A stretch of 64,000 nt of DNA, from assembly GCA_026391805.1 (NCBI GenBank), contig JAPLDJ010000011.1, forward strand, positions 1 through 64,000. Direction: 5' to 3'. The stretch is from Bacteroidota bacterium. Its GTDB lineage: Bacteria > Bacteroidota > Bacteroidia > Bacteroidales > FEN-979. Position 1 is the stretch's first letter, and every line of letters begins with the position of its first letter. Both the position numbers and the translations under genes were made by a program. The notes under the pieces are model-generated. The model saw only the letters and a list, made by a program, of their open reading frames with translations, ran no database searches and was not told where the DNA came from. Shown piece after piece: positions 45,054-53,747 of the stretch.

Positions 45054-47168
45054 TTATTTCACAACGATCATTTTGCGGGTGAGTTTTCCGGTGGAAGATT
45101 GCAGGGTGTAATAATAAACTCCTGCATTAAAACCGGAAATGGACACTGTCACGTTGCTGGTTCCTGCCGGGTAAACGCCGTCACTGATATGGCTGATCAT
45201 TCTGCCATTCACATCATACAGATCCAGCGAAATGCGGTCAGACGCCGGAAGTGAGAAGGAGATGACGGTCTGGTCAGCGGCCGGATTCGGCATGTTCTGG
45301 CTAAGTGTAACATTTCCTTTCGAAGAATTTTCATTCACCCCGACGGCATAATCCATGAACCAGTGCCATGCCCTGTTGATGACATCGTTGGCTACAGCGG
45401 TGGTCTGGATCATCTCCAGGCCGAAGCCGAAGTAACATATTTTCGCGCCATTCTTCACAGTGCGGATGGCAGAAATTTTCGACAGTGCCGTATTGTAATA
45501 GAATGTTGTTGTTGCATCTGCCAGGGGCGCAATCTGGTCGGGGTACATGTATCCTCCAAACACATCCACGACATTCGATGTAGCTACCATTCCGAAAACA
45601 GAATCGCTCACATTTGCGACCATCTTGTTGTTGGCTGTGCTTCCGTCGTCGATCCATTGTGCCTCCAGGTAGTTGGTATAGAGGTCCTGGGTTGCTGTGG
45701 TTCCGTGGCTTCCGCTCTGTCCGCTCATGATGTCCCAGCCAATATCCTGTCCTGCGACCAGTACATCCCCTCCCCCATTGATAAAGGCTTTCAGCGCAGT
45801 GGCTTCCGGATCGGTGAAGGCAGGGAAGGTCCAGGATACGTTGTAAAAAATATCCTTTACCTCGGTAAGAATTGCAGCATGTGATGCCCTGACAAAAAGA
45901 TCGGATGCCATCACCGCATTGTAGGTGCTTCCGGCGGCCAACAGTCCGTTCACATAAACTGCCTGGTGTTGCTTTGCAATACCATCGCCGGCAGCATTAA
46001 CCAGCAGGGTATTCACGTTCGACAGAACATAAACAGTAAAATATTTGGTCGGCGCATTCGGATTGTTCACCGATCTCATCTCCAGCGTGTAGGAATAAAA
46101 TCCAGAAGTATCACCGGGTATGACCTCCAGTTCGAAATCCTTTGCCGTTCCTTTTACAAGGTTCATGGCAACACTGTCGGGATAGGGATTGGCATCCACG
46201 GTGAGGTGTGCGCTCCAGTCCGACGGTGCATTTGAAACCAGTTTGACAATGAATGGCTCACTCCCCGTCAGGTTGCTGTTGGCCTGAAGTGAAAATACAG
46301 TACTGGTTGCGGGGTGACCCAGCGCCATTGTGCTGTCGGAGGTTGTGATATCTCCTACGTAAAGGTTCGTTCCGCCGATGGCATCAACAACATCGCCGGA
46401 GAGAATTTCCTGGTGGCTTTCGGTAACAAATGCAACCACCTGGCATTTTGAAACGATGCAGGGAATACTGTTATAATCTGCAGGAACTGTATAAGTGTAA
46501 GTTTTCTCCACCAGAGAACCTGTTGTGGTCGTCGTGACTGCATCGCCCCATTGCCCAGTGATCAGGTAACGCAGCATATGCATATGTTCATAATTGTTGC
46601 CTGCGCCGCCACCGGTTTGCGGACCAAAGATATGATCCTGGATCAAAGCAACGTTGATGTAATTCGTTGTAGTGGCGCTGTTCCCGGTATAGTAAAGCTC
46701 AACATGCACAGTAAGTTCGCGGGTTAAACTGTCGAAACCGGAGGTGATCCCCACGTTAACCGGCGAAACCTGTCCGAGAATGATGTTTGAAGAATTTGTC
46801 CAGTCCCCCCTGCCGAGGGCGGTTATTCCTCCCATGAAAACATGCCGGTTGACGGTCCCGGAAGGATAGCCTGAGAGGCCTGTCTGCGCTGCAAGCGGAT
46901 CGCCGAAAGGGGTACGATAGTCAGGCTCACTTCCGCTCGGGACGGCATAAGAACCCTGGTGAACGGAAATCACCGCTGCCCTGCCGGGATTGTTGTTAAG
47001 GATCGCCTGTGCGATCACATGTCCCTCCGGACAGTACTGGCAATGGATCCCGGTATAGTCTTCAAGGACGACATTTTTGTTCAGCGTGTTCGTGGTCACG
47101 AGGGTCTGCCCGCTCGCCGCGAAGAAAAAGGCAATAATTAAGGAGAATGTGGTAAAAATCTTTTTCAT
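45054..47168 (-). CDS. Omp28-related T9SS cargo protein with thioredoxin-like N-terminus
   Basis: A 704-residue secreted protein. The start at 47168 gives MKKIFTTFSLIIAFFFAASG; an earlier in-frame start is not needed. The first domain (about 25-250) has the Omp28-related signature EDYTGIHCQYCPEGH with a CxxC, then GYPSGTVNRHVF; it is a thioredoxin-like fold. A middle region (about 260-600) contains a flavodoxin/GATase-like segment (VLVAGQDIGWDIMSGQSG). The C-terminal type A sorting domain (PNPAADQTVISFSLPASDR...) directs T9SS export. The role of Omp28-type proteins is unclear; adhesion and redox function have been proposed. Confidence 0.88.
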   Translation of the reverse strand: MKKIFTTFSLIIAFFFAASGQTLVTTNTLNKNVVLEDYTGIHCQYCPEGHVIAQAILNNNPGRAAVISVHQGSYAVPSGSEPDYRTPFGDPLAAQTGLSGYPSGTVNRHVFMGGITALGRGDWTNSSNIILGQVSPVNVGITSGFDSLTRELTVHVELYYTGNSATTTNYINVALIQDHIFGPQTGGGAGNNYEHMHMLRYLITGQWGDAVTTTTTGSLVEKTYTYTVPADYNSIPCIVSKCQVVAFVTESHQEILSGDVVDAIGGTNLYVGDITTSDSTMALGHPATSTVFSLQANSNLTGSEPFIVKLVSNAPSDWSAHLTVDANPYPDSVAMNLVKGTAKDFELEVIPGDTSGFYSYTLEMRSVNNPNAPTKYFTVYVLSNVNTLLVNAAGDGIAKQHQAVYVNGLLAAGSTYNAVMASDLFVRASHAAILTEVKDIFYNVSWTFPAFTDPEATALKAFINGGGDVLVAGQDIGWDIMSGQSGSHGTTATQDLYTNYLEAQWIDDGSTANNKMVANVSDSVFGMVATSNVVDVFGGYMYPDQIAPLADATTTFYYNTALSKISAIRTVKNGAKICYFGFGLEMIQTTAVANDVINRAWHWFMDYAVGVNENSSKGNVTLSQNMPNPAADQTVISFSLPASDRISLDLYDVNGRMISHISDGVYPAGTSNVTVSISGFNAGVYYYTLQSSTGKLTRKMIVVK

Positions 47169-47202
47169 GGTGAAGGATTTTGATTTCAGTTTAGATTCAT
47201 GA

Positions 47203-47210
47203 CAAAAGTA
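47203..47210 (-). promoter_or_regulatory. Candidate -7 element of the Omp28-like gene
   Basis: TACTTTTG on the minus strand (fits TAnnTTTG), 34 bases before the ATG at 47168. The -33 part is not recognisable. On the other strand TAACTTTG at 47255-47262 is a similar candidate for purB. Confidence 0.35.
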
Positions 47211-47313
47211 CAATTATTCATCAACCGTCGGACTGATGGAATTCCAATTTTTACTAACTTTGATTACTTTTAAAAGCGAACAGTGAATACTGAACAAATA
47301 ACAACTAACAGCT

Positions 47314-48663
47314 ATGGCGAGTTCTTTGGATGCAATCTCCCCCATTGACGGACGCTACCGGAAAGTGACGGAGCCGCTGGCGGCTTTTTTTTCCGAATCC
47401 GCGGTCATCCGTTACCGTATCCTTGTGGAAGTGGAATATTTCATCTCCCTTTGTTCGATTCCTCTTCCGCAACTGAAAGGATTCAATAAGAAGTTCTTCC
47501 CGGAACTGAGGTCGCTTTACAAGCAATTCCAGCCGGAATATGCTGTCAGGGTAAAGGAAATCGAAAAGATTACAAACCATGATGTGAAAGCCATTGAATA
47601 CATCCTGCGGGAGAAATTCGATGAGTTCGGGATCGGTCAGTACAAGGAATTCATTCATTTCGGGCTGACATCGCAGGACATCAACAACACGGCGTTTCCG
47701 CTTGCGCTGAAAGAGGCTTTCCTTGATGTTTACAAGCCGATGCTGGACGAGATCCTCGCAGTGCTGAAGCAGAAAAGCAAAGAATGGAAAAAGGTTCCGA
47801 TGCTGGCGCGTACGCACGGGCAGCCGGCATCGCCCACCACGATCGGGAAAGAACTGTATGTTTTTGCAGAGCGGCTGGAAAAGCAGATGAACCTGCTGGA
47901 GACGATCCCTTCTTCGGCAAAATTCGGCGGGGCCACCGGAAATTTCAATGCCCACCATGTGGCGTATCCTTCCATCGACTGGATCGGGTTTGCGGACAAG
48001 TTTGTGCAGGAATCGCTGGGACTTGAGCGGTCGACCACTACCACCCAGATCGAGCATTACGACAATCTGGCCGCCCTGTTCGATAACCTGAAACGGATCA
48101 ACACCATCCTGATCGATTTTTCAAGGGATATCTGGACCTACATCTCGATGGATTATTTCCGGCAGAAGGTAAAAAAGAGTGAAGTCGGCTCATCAGCCAT
48201 GCCACACAAGGTGAACCCGATCGATTTTGAGAATGCGGAGGGAAACCTCGGGATGGCCAATGCCATCTTTGAACACCTGTCGGCCAAGCTGCCGGTATCG
48301 CGCCTGCAGCGCGACCTTACCGATTCCACCGTGATCCGGAATACAGGAGTGCCACTGGCCCATTCGGTGATCGCCTTCCGTTCGCTGCTCAAGGGCATCG
48401 ACAAGCTGATCCTTCATGAAGAAAAGATGGAAAAGGACCTTGACGAGAACTGGGCCGTGGTTTCAGAAGCCATCCAGACCATCCTCAGGCGGGAGAATTA
48501 CCCTGACCCCTTCGAAGCACTGAAAGGGCTGACCCGTGGAAAATCGAAAATCGATAAAAAGATGCTGCATAAATTCATCGACGGACTCGACGTTCCCGTC
48601 AAAATAAAAAATGAATTAAAGAAGATCACACCGGCCAACTATACCGGGATCATCCCGTTCTGA
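47314..48663 (+). CDS. purB: Adenylosuccinate lyase
   Basis: A 449-residue purine-pathway enzyme, cleaving adenylosuccinate and SAICAR. It opens with LDAISPIDGRY, carries the catalytic His region ARTHGQPASPTTIGKE (about 168-183), and has the superfamily signature SSAMPHKVNPIDFENAEGN (about 293-311) with the flexible-loop Ser. Length is typical of the E. coli type. It is divergent from the Omp28-like gene and followed by a 91-base tandem repeat. Confidence 0.96.
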   Translation: MASSLDAISPIDGRYRKVTEPLAAFFSESAVIRYRILVEVEYFISLCSIPLPQLKGFNKKFFPELRSLYKQFQPEYAVRVKEIEKITNHDVKAIEYILREKFDEFGIGQYKEFIHFGLTSQDINNTAFPLALKEAFLDVYKPMLDEILAVLKQKSKEWKKVPMLARTHGQPASPTTIGKELYVFAERLEKQMNLLETIPSSAKFGGATGNFNAHHVAYPSIDWIGFADKFVQESLGLERSTTTTQIEHYDNLAALFDNLKRINTILIDFSRDIWTYISMDYFRQKVKKSEVGSSAMPHKVNPIDFENAEGNLGMANAIFEHLSAKLPVSRLQRDLTDSTVIRNTGVPLAHSVIAFRSLLKGIDKLILHEEKMEKDLDENWAVVSEAIQTILRRENYPDPFEALKGLTRGKSKIDKKMLHKFIDGLDVPVKIKNELKKITPANYTGIIPF

Positions 48664-48686
48664 TTCAGAAGTATCTTTACATATTT

Positions 48687-48777
48687 GATAAGCGATAAGC
48701 GATAAGCGATAGGCGATAGGCGATAGGCGATAGGCGATAAGCGAAAAGCGAAAAGCGAAAAGCGAAAAGTGAAAAGT
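48687..48777. repeat. 13 tandem 7-bp units (GATAAGC / GATAGGC / GAAAAGC)
   Basis: Without interruption: GATAAGC x3, GATAGGC x4, GATAAGC x1, GAAAAGC x3, GAAAAGT x2. It begins 24 bases after the purB stop and ends 28 bases before the next start. Confidence 0.95.
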
Positions 48778-48805
48778 CAAAAAAATTAATACAGGCATAG
48801 GAAGG

Positions 48806-49678
48806 ATGAAAGTCAGTGGCTTCACCATTGTCAGAAATGCCATTAAATACGATTACCCGGTGGTGGAGTCGATCTGCTCGATCCTTCCCCTGTGCGACGA
48901 AATGGTTGTTGCCGTTGGAAATTCTGATGACGGCACACGGGTGCTGGTGGAATCGATTGGTTCTGACAAGATCCGGATCCTCGATACCGTGTGGGACGAA
49001 TCGCTGCGGAAAGGAGGCGAGGTCCTTGCCGTCGAAACAAACAAGGCCTTTGATGCCATTTCCCCCGAAAGCACATGGGCCGTTTACATCCAGGCCGACG
49101 AGGTTTTGCATGAAGCATCTTATGAAATTTTGCGAAAGGCAATGGAAACCCGTAAAGATCATCCTGAAGTAGAAGGCTTTGTTTTTGATTACCGGCACTT
49201 CTTCGGTTCGTATGATTTCATCGCCGATTCACGCGACTGGTACCGGCGGGAAGTCCGGATCATCAGGAACAACAAGGCAATCCGCTCCTATAAAGATGCA
49301 CAGGGATTCCGCAGGGAAGGGAAGAAACTTAATGTGAAAACCACCTGCGCCGTGATGTGCCATTACGGATGGGTCAAGCCTCCTGAATCGATTCGGTCGA
49401 AACTGGAATACTTCCATACACTCTGGCACGATAAAGAATGGATGGAGAAGAACAGGGAGCAGGCGGGTTCGTTTGATTATTCCCAGATCGATTCACTTTC
49501 AAGGTTCAATGGAACTCATCCCGAAACCATGAAGAAAAGAATAGCGGAAAAGAACTGGGAATTCACCTTCGACCCGACAAAGAAAAAGTTCCCGCCAGTC
49601 GCAAGAATGTTGCATGCGATTGAGAAGGTGACAGGCTGGAGGGTTGGGGAGTACAAGAATTATAAAATAGCGAAGTAG
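48806..49678 (+). CDS. Family 2-like glycosyltransferase
   Basis: A 290-residue protein. The N-terminal GT-A fold has SGFTIVRNAIKYDYPVVESI (about 4-23), the conserved Asp pair in SDDGTRVLVE, and the DxD-equivalent region YIQADEVLHE (about 92-101). Many members of this type in Bacteroidota are annotated glycosyltransferase family 2, but their acceptor is unknown. There is no export signal, so it acts in the cytosol. It is preceded by a 7-bp tandem repeat and followed by AGCGAAA words that begin at its stop codon. Confidence 0.82.
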   Translation: MKVSGFTIVRNAIKYDYPVVESICSILPLCDEMVVAVGNSDDGTRVLVESIGSDKIRILDTVWDESLRKGGEVLAVETNKAFDAISPESTWAVYIQADEVLHEASYEILRKAMETRKDHPEVEGFVFDYRHFFGSYDFIADSRDWYRREVRIIRNNKAIRSYKDAQGFRREGKKLNVKTTCAVMCHYGWVKPPESIRSKLEYFHTLWHDKEWMEKNREQAGSFDYSQIDSLSRFNGTHPETMKKRIAEKNWEFTFDPTKKKFPPVARMLHAIEKVTGWRVGEYKNYKIAK

Positions 49679-49860
49679 CGAAATAGCGAAAAGTCATATG
49701 TCATATGTCATATGTCATAAGGTCTCAAAGTTTGTCTGTGACTAATCCCTGCCTGCGGCAGGCAGGTGTGAAAATCTGTGGAATCTGTGGTGAAAAACAA
49801 ATAGCTAAATCGTGAAATTGAGAAATAGCGAAAGAAAGAACTTTACAAACTTTATAAACT
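49679..49860. repeat. Word-repeat mosaic after the glycosyltransferase gene
   Basis: From left to right: AGCGAAATAGCGAAAAG, TCATATG x3 (49694-49715), TCTGTGACTAATCC with palindrome, AAATCTGTGGAATCTGTGG, TAGCGAAAG, and AACTTTACAAACTTTATAAACT (49832-49860). The order is the same as in the 43354-43500 gap, except the hydrolase gene there begins inside the last word. Confidence 0.8.
49748..49766. repeat. GC-rich palindromic module
   Basis: CCTGCCTGCGGCAGGCAGG, identical to the copies at 43424 and 56085. Confidence 0.85.
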
Positions 49861-49899
49861 AAACCCCTTATTTCATAAACATTTTAGGGATAATCTTCT

Positions 49900-49907
49900 T
49901 AAATTTG
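49900..49907 (+). promoter_or_regulatory. Candidate -7 element of the DUF5606 gene
   Basis: TAAATTTG (TAnnTTTG) 16 bases before the ATG at 49924. A TTTT-type -33 equivalent lies about 20 bases upstream, but not the full TTTG. Confidence 0.4.
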
Positions 49908-49923
49908 TAAAAAATATCACTCT

Positions 49924-50484
49924 ATGGATCTAAGTAAGATTTTATCGATCTCGGGTAAGCACGGATTGTTTAAGGTTGTTTCGCAGCTGAAGAATGCAGT
50001 CCTTGTTGAATCAATCATTGACCAGAAAAGGTTTCCGGCATTCGCACATGAGAAGATCAGCTCGCTGGAAGAGATCGCTGTGTTTACTGCAACGGAAGAC
50101 AAGCCGCTGAAGGATATCCTGAAGGCCATGTACGAGAAGCAGGAAGGGAAACCTGGCCCCGATGTAAAATCAGACAATAAGGTACTGCAGGCATTTTTCC
50201 AGGAAGTGGTTCCGGATTATGACACGGAAAGGGTTTACGTTTCCGACATCCGGAAGATCATTGGCTGGTATAATCTCCTGGCAGAAAATAATCTGCTCGA
50301 TTTTACCGAAAAAGAGGAGGGAAAAGCGGAAGAAAAAGCACCGGAACCGGCCGAAACTGCAGAAGAACCTGTGAAGGAGAGTCCAAAGAAAAGGAAAGCT
50401 GCAGAAGTAAAGGAAGAAACGAGTGAACCGGAGAAGAAGAAAGCGCCTGCTGCAAAGAAAAAATCTAAACCGGATCAGTCATAA
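49924..50484 (+). CDS. DUF5606 protein with Lys/Glu-rich tail
   Basis: A 186-residue soluble protein. The conserved first part (about 1-130) begins MDLSKILSISGKHGLFKVVS and contains KRFPAFAHEKISSLEEIAVF, LKDILKAMYEKQEGK and a terminal DIRKIIGWYNLLAENN. A low-complexity tail from about 135 is rich in Lys, Glu, Ala and Pro. DUF5606 is common in Bacteroidota; no function is established. It is followed 41 bases later by pyrK on the same strand. Confidence 0.88.
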   Translation: MDLSKILSISGKHGLFKVVSQLKNAVLVESIIDQKRFPAFAHEKISSLEEIAVFTATEDKPLKDILKAMYEKQEGKPGPDVKSDNKVLQAFFQEVVPDYDTERVYVSDIRKIIGWYNLLAENNLLDFTEKEEGKAEEKAPEPAETAEEPVKESPKKRKAAEVKEETSEPEKKKAPAAKKKSKPDQS

Positions 50485-50525
50485 ATTATCCCGGGAATAA
50501 ATTCCAGCCATAATAACCAACGTAG

Positions 50526-51299
50526 ATGAGCGTCAAGAAGCTCCTTCACGACCTCGTTGTCCTGAAGAATGAACACCTGAACCGACGGCATTTTGTTTTG
50601 GAGTTGAAAGCTCCGGAACCCCTGCCGGAAATTCTTCCGGGGCAGTTTGTTCAGGTGCTGGTGGAGGATTCTCCAACAACTTTTTTACGGCGTCCTTTTT
50701 CGATCCACGGATATGATCCTGCAAACAATACTTTCCAGCTCCTGATCCAGATCAAAGGCAAAGGAACACATCATCTTTCCCTTTTAAAAGAAGGAGACAA
50801 GCTGAACGTGATGTATCCGCTGGGTAATTCATTTTCATTTCCCGGCGGGAAGAATGTGCTGCTTGTTGGCGGCGGCTGCGGGGTTGCACCCCTCCTGTTC
50901 CTGGGACAATGGCTGAAAGCCGCGGGGGTGAATGTCACACTCCTTACCGGCTGGAAACGAAAAGAAGATATTTTCGAAGAAGAGGCTTACCGTGCCTGTG
51001 GGGAGCTGCTTGTCACAACCGAAGACGGTTCTGCAGGTGAAAAGGGAATGGTGACCGGTCATTCAGTATTCAAATCAGGCCGGGCATTTGACCGTATCTA
51101 TTCCTGCGGCCCCGACCGGATGATGAAAGCCGTAGCACACATCGCCACACGGAAAGGCATTGAATGCGAGGTCTCGCTTGAAAACACGATGGCCTGCGGC
51201 TTCGGCGTCTGCCTCTGCTGCATCACCCCGACTAATCACGGGAATCAGCGGGTTTGCATCGAAGGGCCGGTGTTTGATGCCAAGGAACTGGGATGGTAA
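50526..51299 (+). CDS. pyrK: Dihydroorotate dehydrogenase electron transfer subunit
   Basis: A 257-residue FAD and iron-sulfur protein that passes electrons from PyrD to NAD+. The FAD-binding domain (about 1-105) has FLRRPFSIHGYD, the NAD-binding domain has LLVGGGCGVAPLLFLGQWL, and the C-terminal 2Fe-2S motif is CGFGVCLCC with a fourth Cys in RVCIEGPVF. It pairs with pyrD 106 bases downstream; the gap holds only simple AAAGTA and GACATATGAC words. Confidence 0.94.
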   Translation: MSVKKLLHDLVVLKNEHLNRRHFVLELKAPEPLPEILPGQFVQVLVEDSPTTFLRRPFSIHGYDPANNTFQLLIQIKGKGTHHLSLLKEGDKLNVMYPLGNSFSFPGGKNVLLVGGGCGVAPLLFLGQWLKAAGVNVTLLTGWKRKEDIFEEEAYRACGELLVTTEDGSAGEKGMVTGHSVFKSGRAFDRIYSCGPDRMMKAVAHIATRKGIECEVSLENTMACGFGVCLCCITPTNHGNQRVCIEGPVFDAKELGW

Positions 51300-51405
51300 A
51301 AGGTTGACAAGTACGAAGTACAAAGTAAGAATGAAGGACAAAGTATAAAGTACATATTATGATTGCGTATGACATATGACGTATGACGTCTGACAAATTA
51401 TAGAA

Positions 51406-52317
51406 ATGACTGACCTCTCAATAAACATCGGCAACCTCAAACTGAAAAACCCCGTCATGACGGCGTCGGGGACGTTCGGCTACGGGGAGGAGTTCCGGGA
51501 TTTTATCGACCTGGGGCGGCTGGGAGGGATCGTGGTAAAGGCGGTGACCGGGAACAACCGCGATGGCAATGCCTACCCGCGCATGGCGGAAACTCCAGCC
51601 GGGATGCTGAATTCGGTCGGACTGCAGAACAAAGGGGTGGATCATTTTGTAAAGGAGATCTATCCAAAAATAAAGGATTTCGATACCGTCATCATTGTCA
51701 ATGTATCCGGTTCAACGATTGATGAATATATTGAAGTTGCCGAACGGATCAATGAGCTGGAGAAGATCCCGGCCATCGAGCTGAACATCTCCTGTCCGAA
51801 TGTAAAACAGGGCGGAATGGCCTTCGGCACCATTCCTTCCACTGCCACGGAAGTCACGGCAGCAGTAAAAAAAGTATATAAAAAAGATCTCATCGTAAAG
51901 CTCTCCCCCAACGTAACCTCGATCGGAGAGATGGCAAAAGCTGTTGTTGACGGTGGTGCCGATATGATCTCCCTCATCAACACCCTGCTCGGGATGGCCA
52001 TTGATGCCGAAAAGCGGACGCCGGTGCTTTCCACCATCACCGGCGGATTGTCAGGCCCAGCCATCAAGCCCGTTGCCCTGCGGATGGTTTACCAGGTTTC
52101 AAAAGCAGTAAAGGTTCCTGTTATCGGCATGGGCGGCATCATGAACGCTACCGACGCCATCGAGTTCATGCTGGCAGGCGCCTCCGCCGTACAGGTTGGC
52201 ACCGCCAATTTCATCGATCCGACGGTCACCATGAAGATCATCGATGGGATTGACGCCTACTGCAGGCTCCATAAAATTGCCGCCGCACGGGATCTGATCT
52301 TCGCGTTAAATACGTAA
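51406..52317 (+). CDS. pyrD: Dihydroorotate dehydrogenase catalytic subunit, class 1B
   Basis: A 303-residue FMN enzyme of pyrimidine synthesis. It opens with the FMN-binding strand ([12 protein letters not shown]), has [15 protein letters not shown] with the catalytic Cys (about 131) that marks class 1[15 protein letters not shown], and the phosphate-binding [20 protein letters not shown]. Presence of pyrK upstream confirms the NAD-linked heterotetramer form. Confidence 0.95.
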   Translation: MTDLSINIGNLKLKNPVMTASGTFGYGEEFRDFIDLGRLGGIVVKAVTGNNRDGNAYPRMAETPAGMLNSVGLQNKGVDHFVKEIYPKIKDFDTVIIVNVSGSTIDEYIEVAERINELEKIPAIELNISCPNVKQGGMAFGTIPSTATEVTAAVKKVYKKDLIVKLSPNVTSIGEMAKAVVDGGADMISLINTLLGMAIDAEKRTPVLSTITGGLSGPAIKPVALRMVYQVSKAVKVPVIGMGGIMNATDAIEFMLAGASAVQVGTANFIDPTVTMKIIDGIDAYCRLHKIAAARDLIFALNT

Positions 52318-52347
52318 AAGAAAGGTTAATCTCCGATTTCCTCTTTA

Positions 52348-52418
52348 ACCACAATAGACACAATAGAACACATTAGTATTTCACATATTCTATTGTGCCC
52401 TAATGTGCCTAATGTGGT
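52348..52418. repeat. Inverted words in the pyrD-nitrilase gap
   Basis: ACCACAATAGACACAATAG at the left and CTATTGTG...CTAATGTGGT at the right can fold into a long imperfect hairpin. It is another member of the word-repeat class, using CACAATAG and CACATTAG. Confidence 0.6.
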
Positions 52419-52477
52419 GAAAAAGAATTACCATTCTCTTTAGTTAAAAACCCTAATTTTATCTTTTTAAAATACAA

Positions 52478-53278
52478 ATGGCCATGATCCTCAATGCAGG
52501 CTATGTCCAAACCGATCCACTGTTCGGCCAAAAGGAGAAGAACTTCGCACAGGTTGAAGACCTTCTTACCAGCGTTAAAGCCGACCTGATCGTTCTTCCT
52601 GAATTGTTCGCAACCGGTTACACCTTTACCTCAAAAGATGAGGTCAGATCGCTGGCCGAAGAAGCGAGTCCCGGGAGTGATACATTTCGATTCCTCAGCC
52701 GACTTTCGATTCAAACAGGAGCAATCATTGTAGCAGGATTCATTGAAAAGGAAGATGATTCCATTTACAATGCCTCGATGATGGTCAGCAACAACGAACT
52801 GATTGGCGTTTACCGGAAGATTCATCTTTTCAACAAAGAAAAGCTCTGGTTCTCACACGGAAACAAACCGCTAAGGACCTGGAAGGTCCGTAATCTCAAT
52901 ATAGGGATGATGATCTGTTTCGACTGGATCTACCCCGAGGTTTGCAGGTCGCTGGCGCTGCAGGGCGCTGAAGTCATTGCACATCCCTCCAACCTTGTGA
53001 TGCCTTATTGCCAGGCTGCCATGGTAACCCGCTGCCTCGAAAACCGGGTCTTTGCAATCACCGCAAACAGGATCGGGAAAGAACAGCGCGGTGATGACCA
53101 TTTCATCTTCACCGGAGAAAGCCAGATAACTGCACCCGACGGATCGATCCTCTCAAAATCCGCTACCTGCAAGACTTCTGTAGAATTTATTCAACTCGAC
53201 GTTAGCAAGGCTACCGACAAAAAGATCAATCCTTTCAACGACCTGCTCAACGACCGGAGGCCGGAACTTTATTCGTGA
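52478..53278 (+). CDS. Carbon-nitrogen hydrolase (nitrilase superfamily, omega-amidase-like)
   Basis: A 266-residue hydrolase. The Glu-Lys-Cys triad is in LPELFATGY (about Glu 42), VYRKIHLFN (about Lys 114) and MMICFDWIYPE (about Cys 148). Length and the GKEQRGDDHFIFTGES segment fit amidases acting on small omega-amides or similar metabolites. Two starts, two codons apart, are possible (MAMILN). No pathway neighbour points to a substrate. Confidence 0.88.
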   Translation: MAMILNAGYVQTDPLFGQKEKNFAQVEDLLTSVKADLIVLPELFATGYTFTSKDEVRSLAEEASPGSDTFRFLSRLSIQTGAIIVAGFIEKEDDSIYNASMMVSNNELIGVYRKIHLFNKEKLWFSHGNKPLRTWKVRNLNIGMMICFDWIYPEVCRSLALQGAEVIAHPSNLVMPYCQAAMVTRCLENRVFAITANRIGKEQRGDDHFIFTGESQITAPDGSILSKSATCKTSVEFIQLDVSKATDKKINPFNDLLNDRRPELYS

Positions 53279-53747
53279 CAAATGACAGGTTACAGGTTAC
53301 GAGTATCACGCAAAGACCGCAAAGATGAAACGCAAAGTTCGCAAAGGGATTGATTTCTGGTAGTTACTCTCTGCGTTCTTTTCGAAATTCTTTGCGTTCT
53401 TTGCGAGAAACGCACTTTTAAGACAAGTCCCGATGAAATGGCACTACTGATAAACCATATTCCCGTGATCCCCATCGGGGATCCATTATTGTAAAAATAA
53501 CGTTGACCAATATCATCACATCCCTGGAGGGGATGCATAATCCTGCTATTCCATTATGGATTTCCTACGGAAATTTGATTGTGGCTTTTCTCCGTTCTAC
53601 TACAAAAATGGATTTCCTGCGGAAATCTTTACCTCACAATAGTAATGGCCTTCAACCAAAAAATAATTAAAAATTCTGTTTCGTGAACCGTGTTCCGAAA
53701 TCGCTTTTACAACGTAGTGTAGCAATCAAAGAAGATCGGTCAGCAAA
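53279..53747. other. 469-base gene-free region with GCAAAG words and a small REP-like array
   Basis: The first part (53308-53413) contains GCAAAG words followed by the same word inverted (CTTTGCG), able to form a long hairpin. The second part (53467-53627) holds four short palindromes. Neither strand offers a credible gene. The region ends 1 base before the stop codon of the T9SS gene on the minus strand. Confidence 0.75.
53467..53627. repeat. REP-like array of four 17-bp palindromes
   Basis: Each has a 7-base arm and 3-base loop: GATCCCC-ATC-GGGGATC (53467-53483), CATCCCT-GGA-GGGGATG (53519-53535, with one G-T pair), GATTTCC-TAC-GGAAATT (53559-53575, one G-T pair) and GATTTCC-TGC-GGAAATC (53611-53627). 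The last two share the flank TGGATTTCCT.CGGAAAT. Confidence 0.75.

Noticed and set aside
48687..48777. Possible CRISPR array
   Set aside because: The units are only 7 bases long with no spacers, and no cas gene is present.
53467..53627. Possible CRISPR or attachment site
   Set aside because: The palindromes are unequal in sequence, irregularly spaced and not next to an integrase or tRNA.
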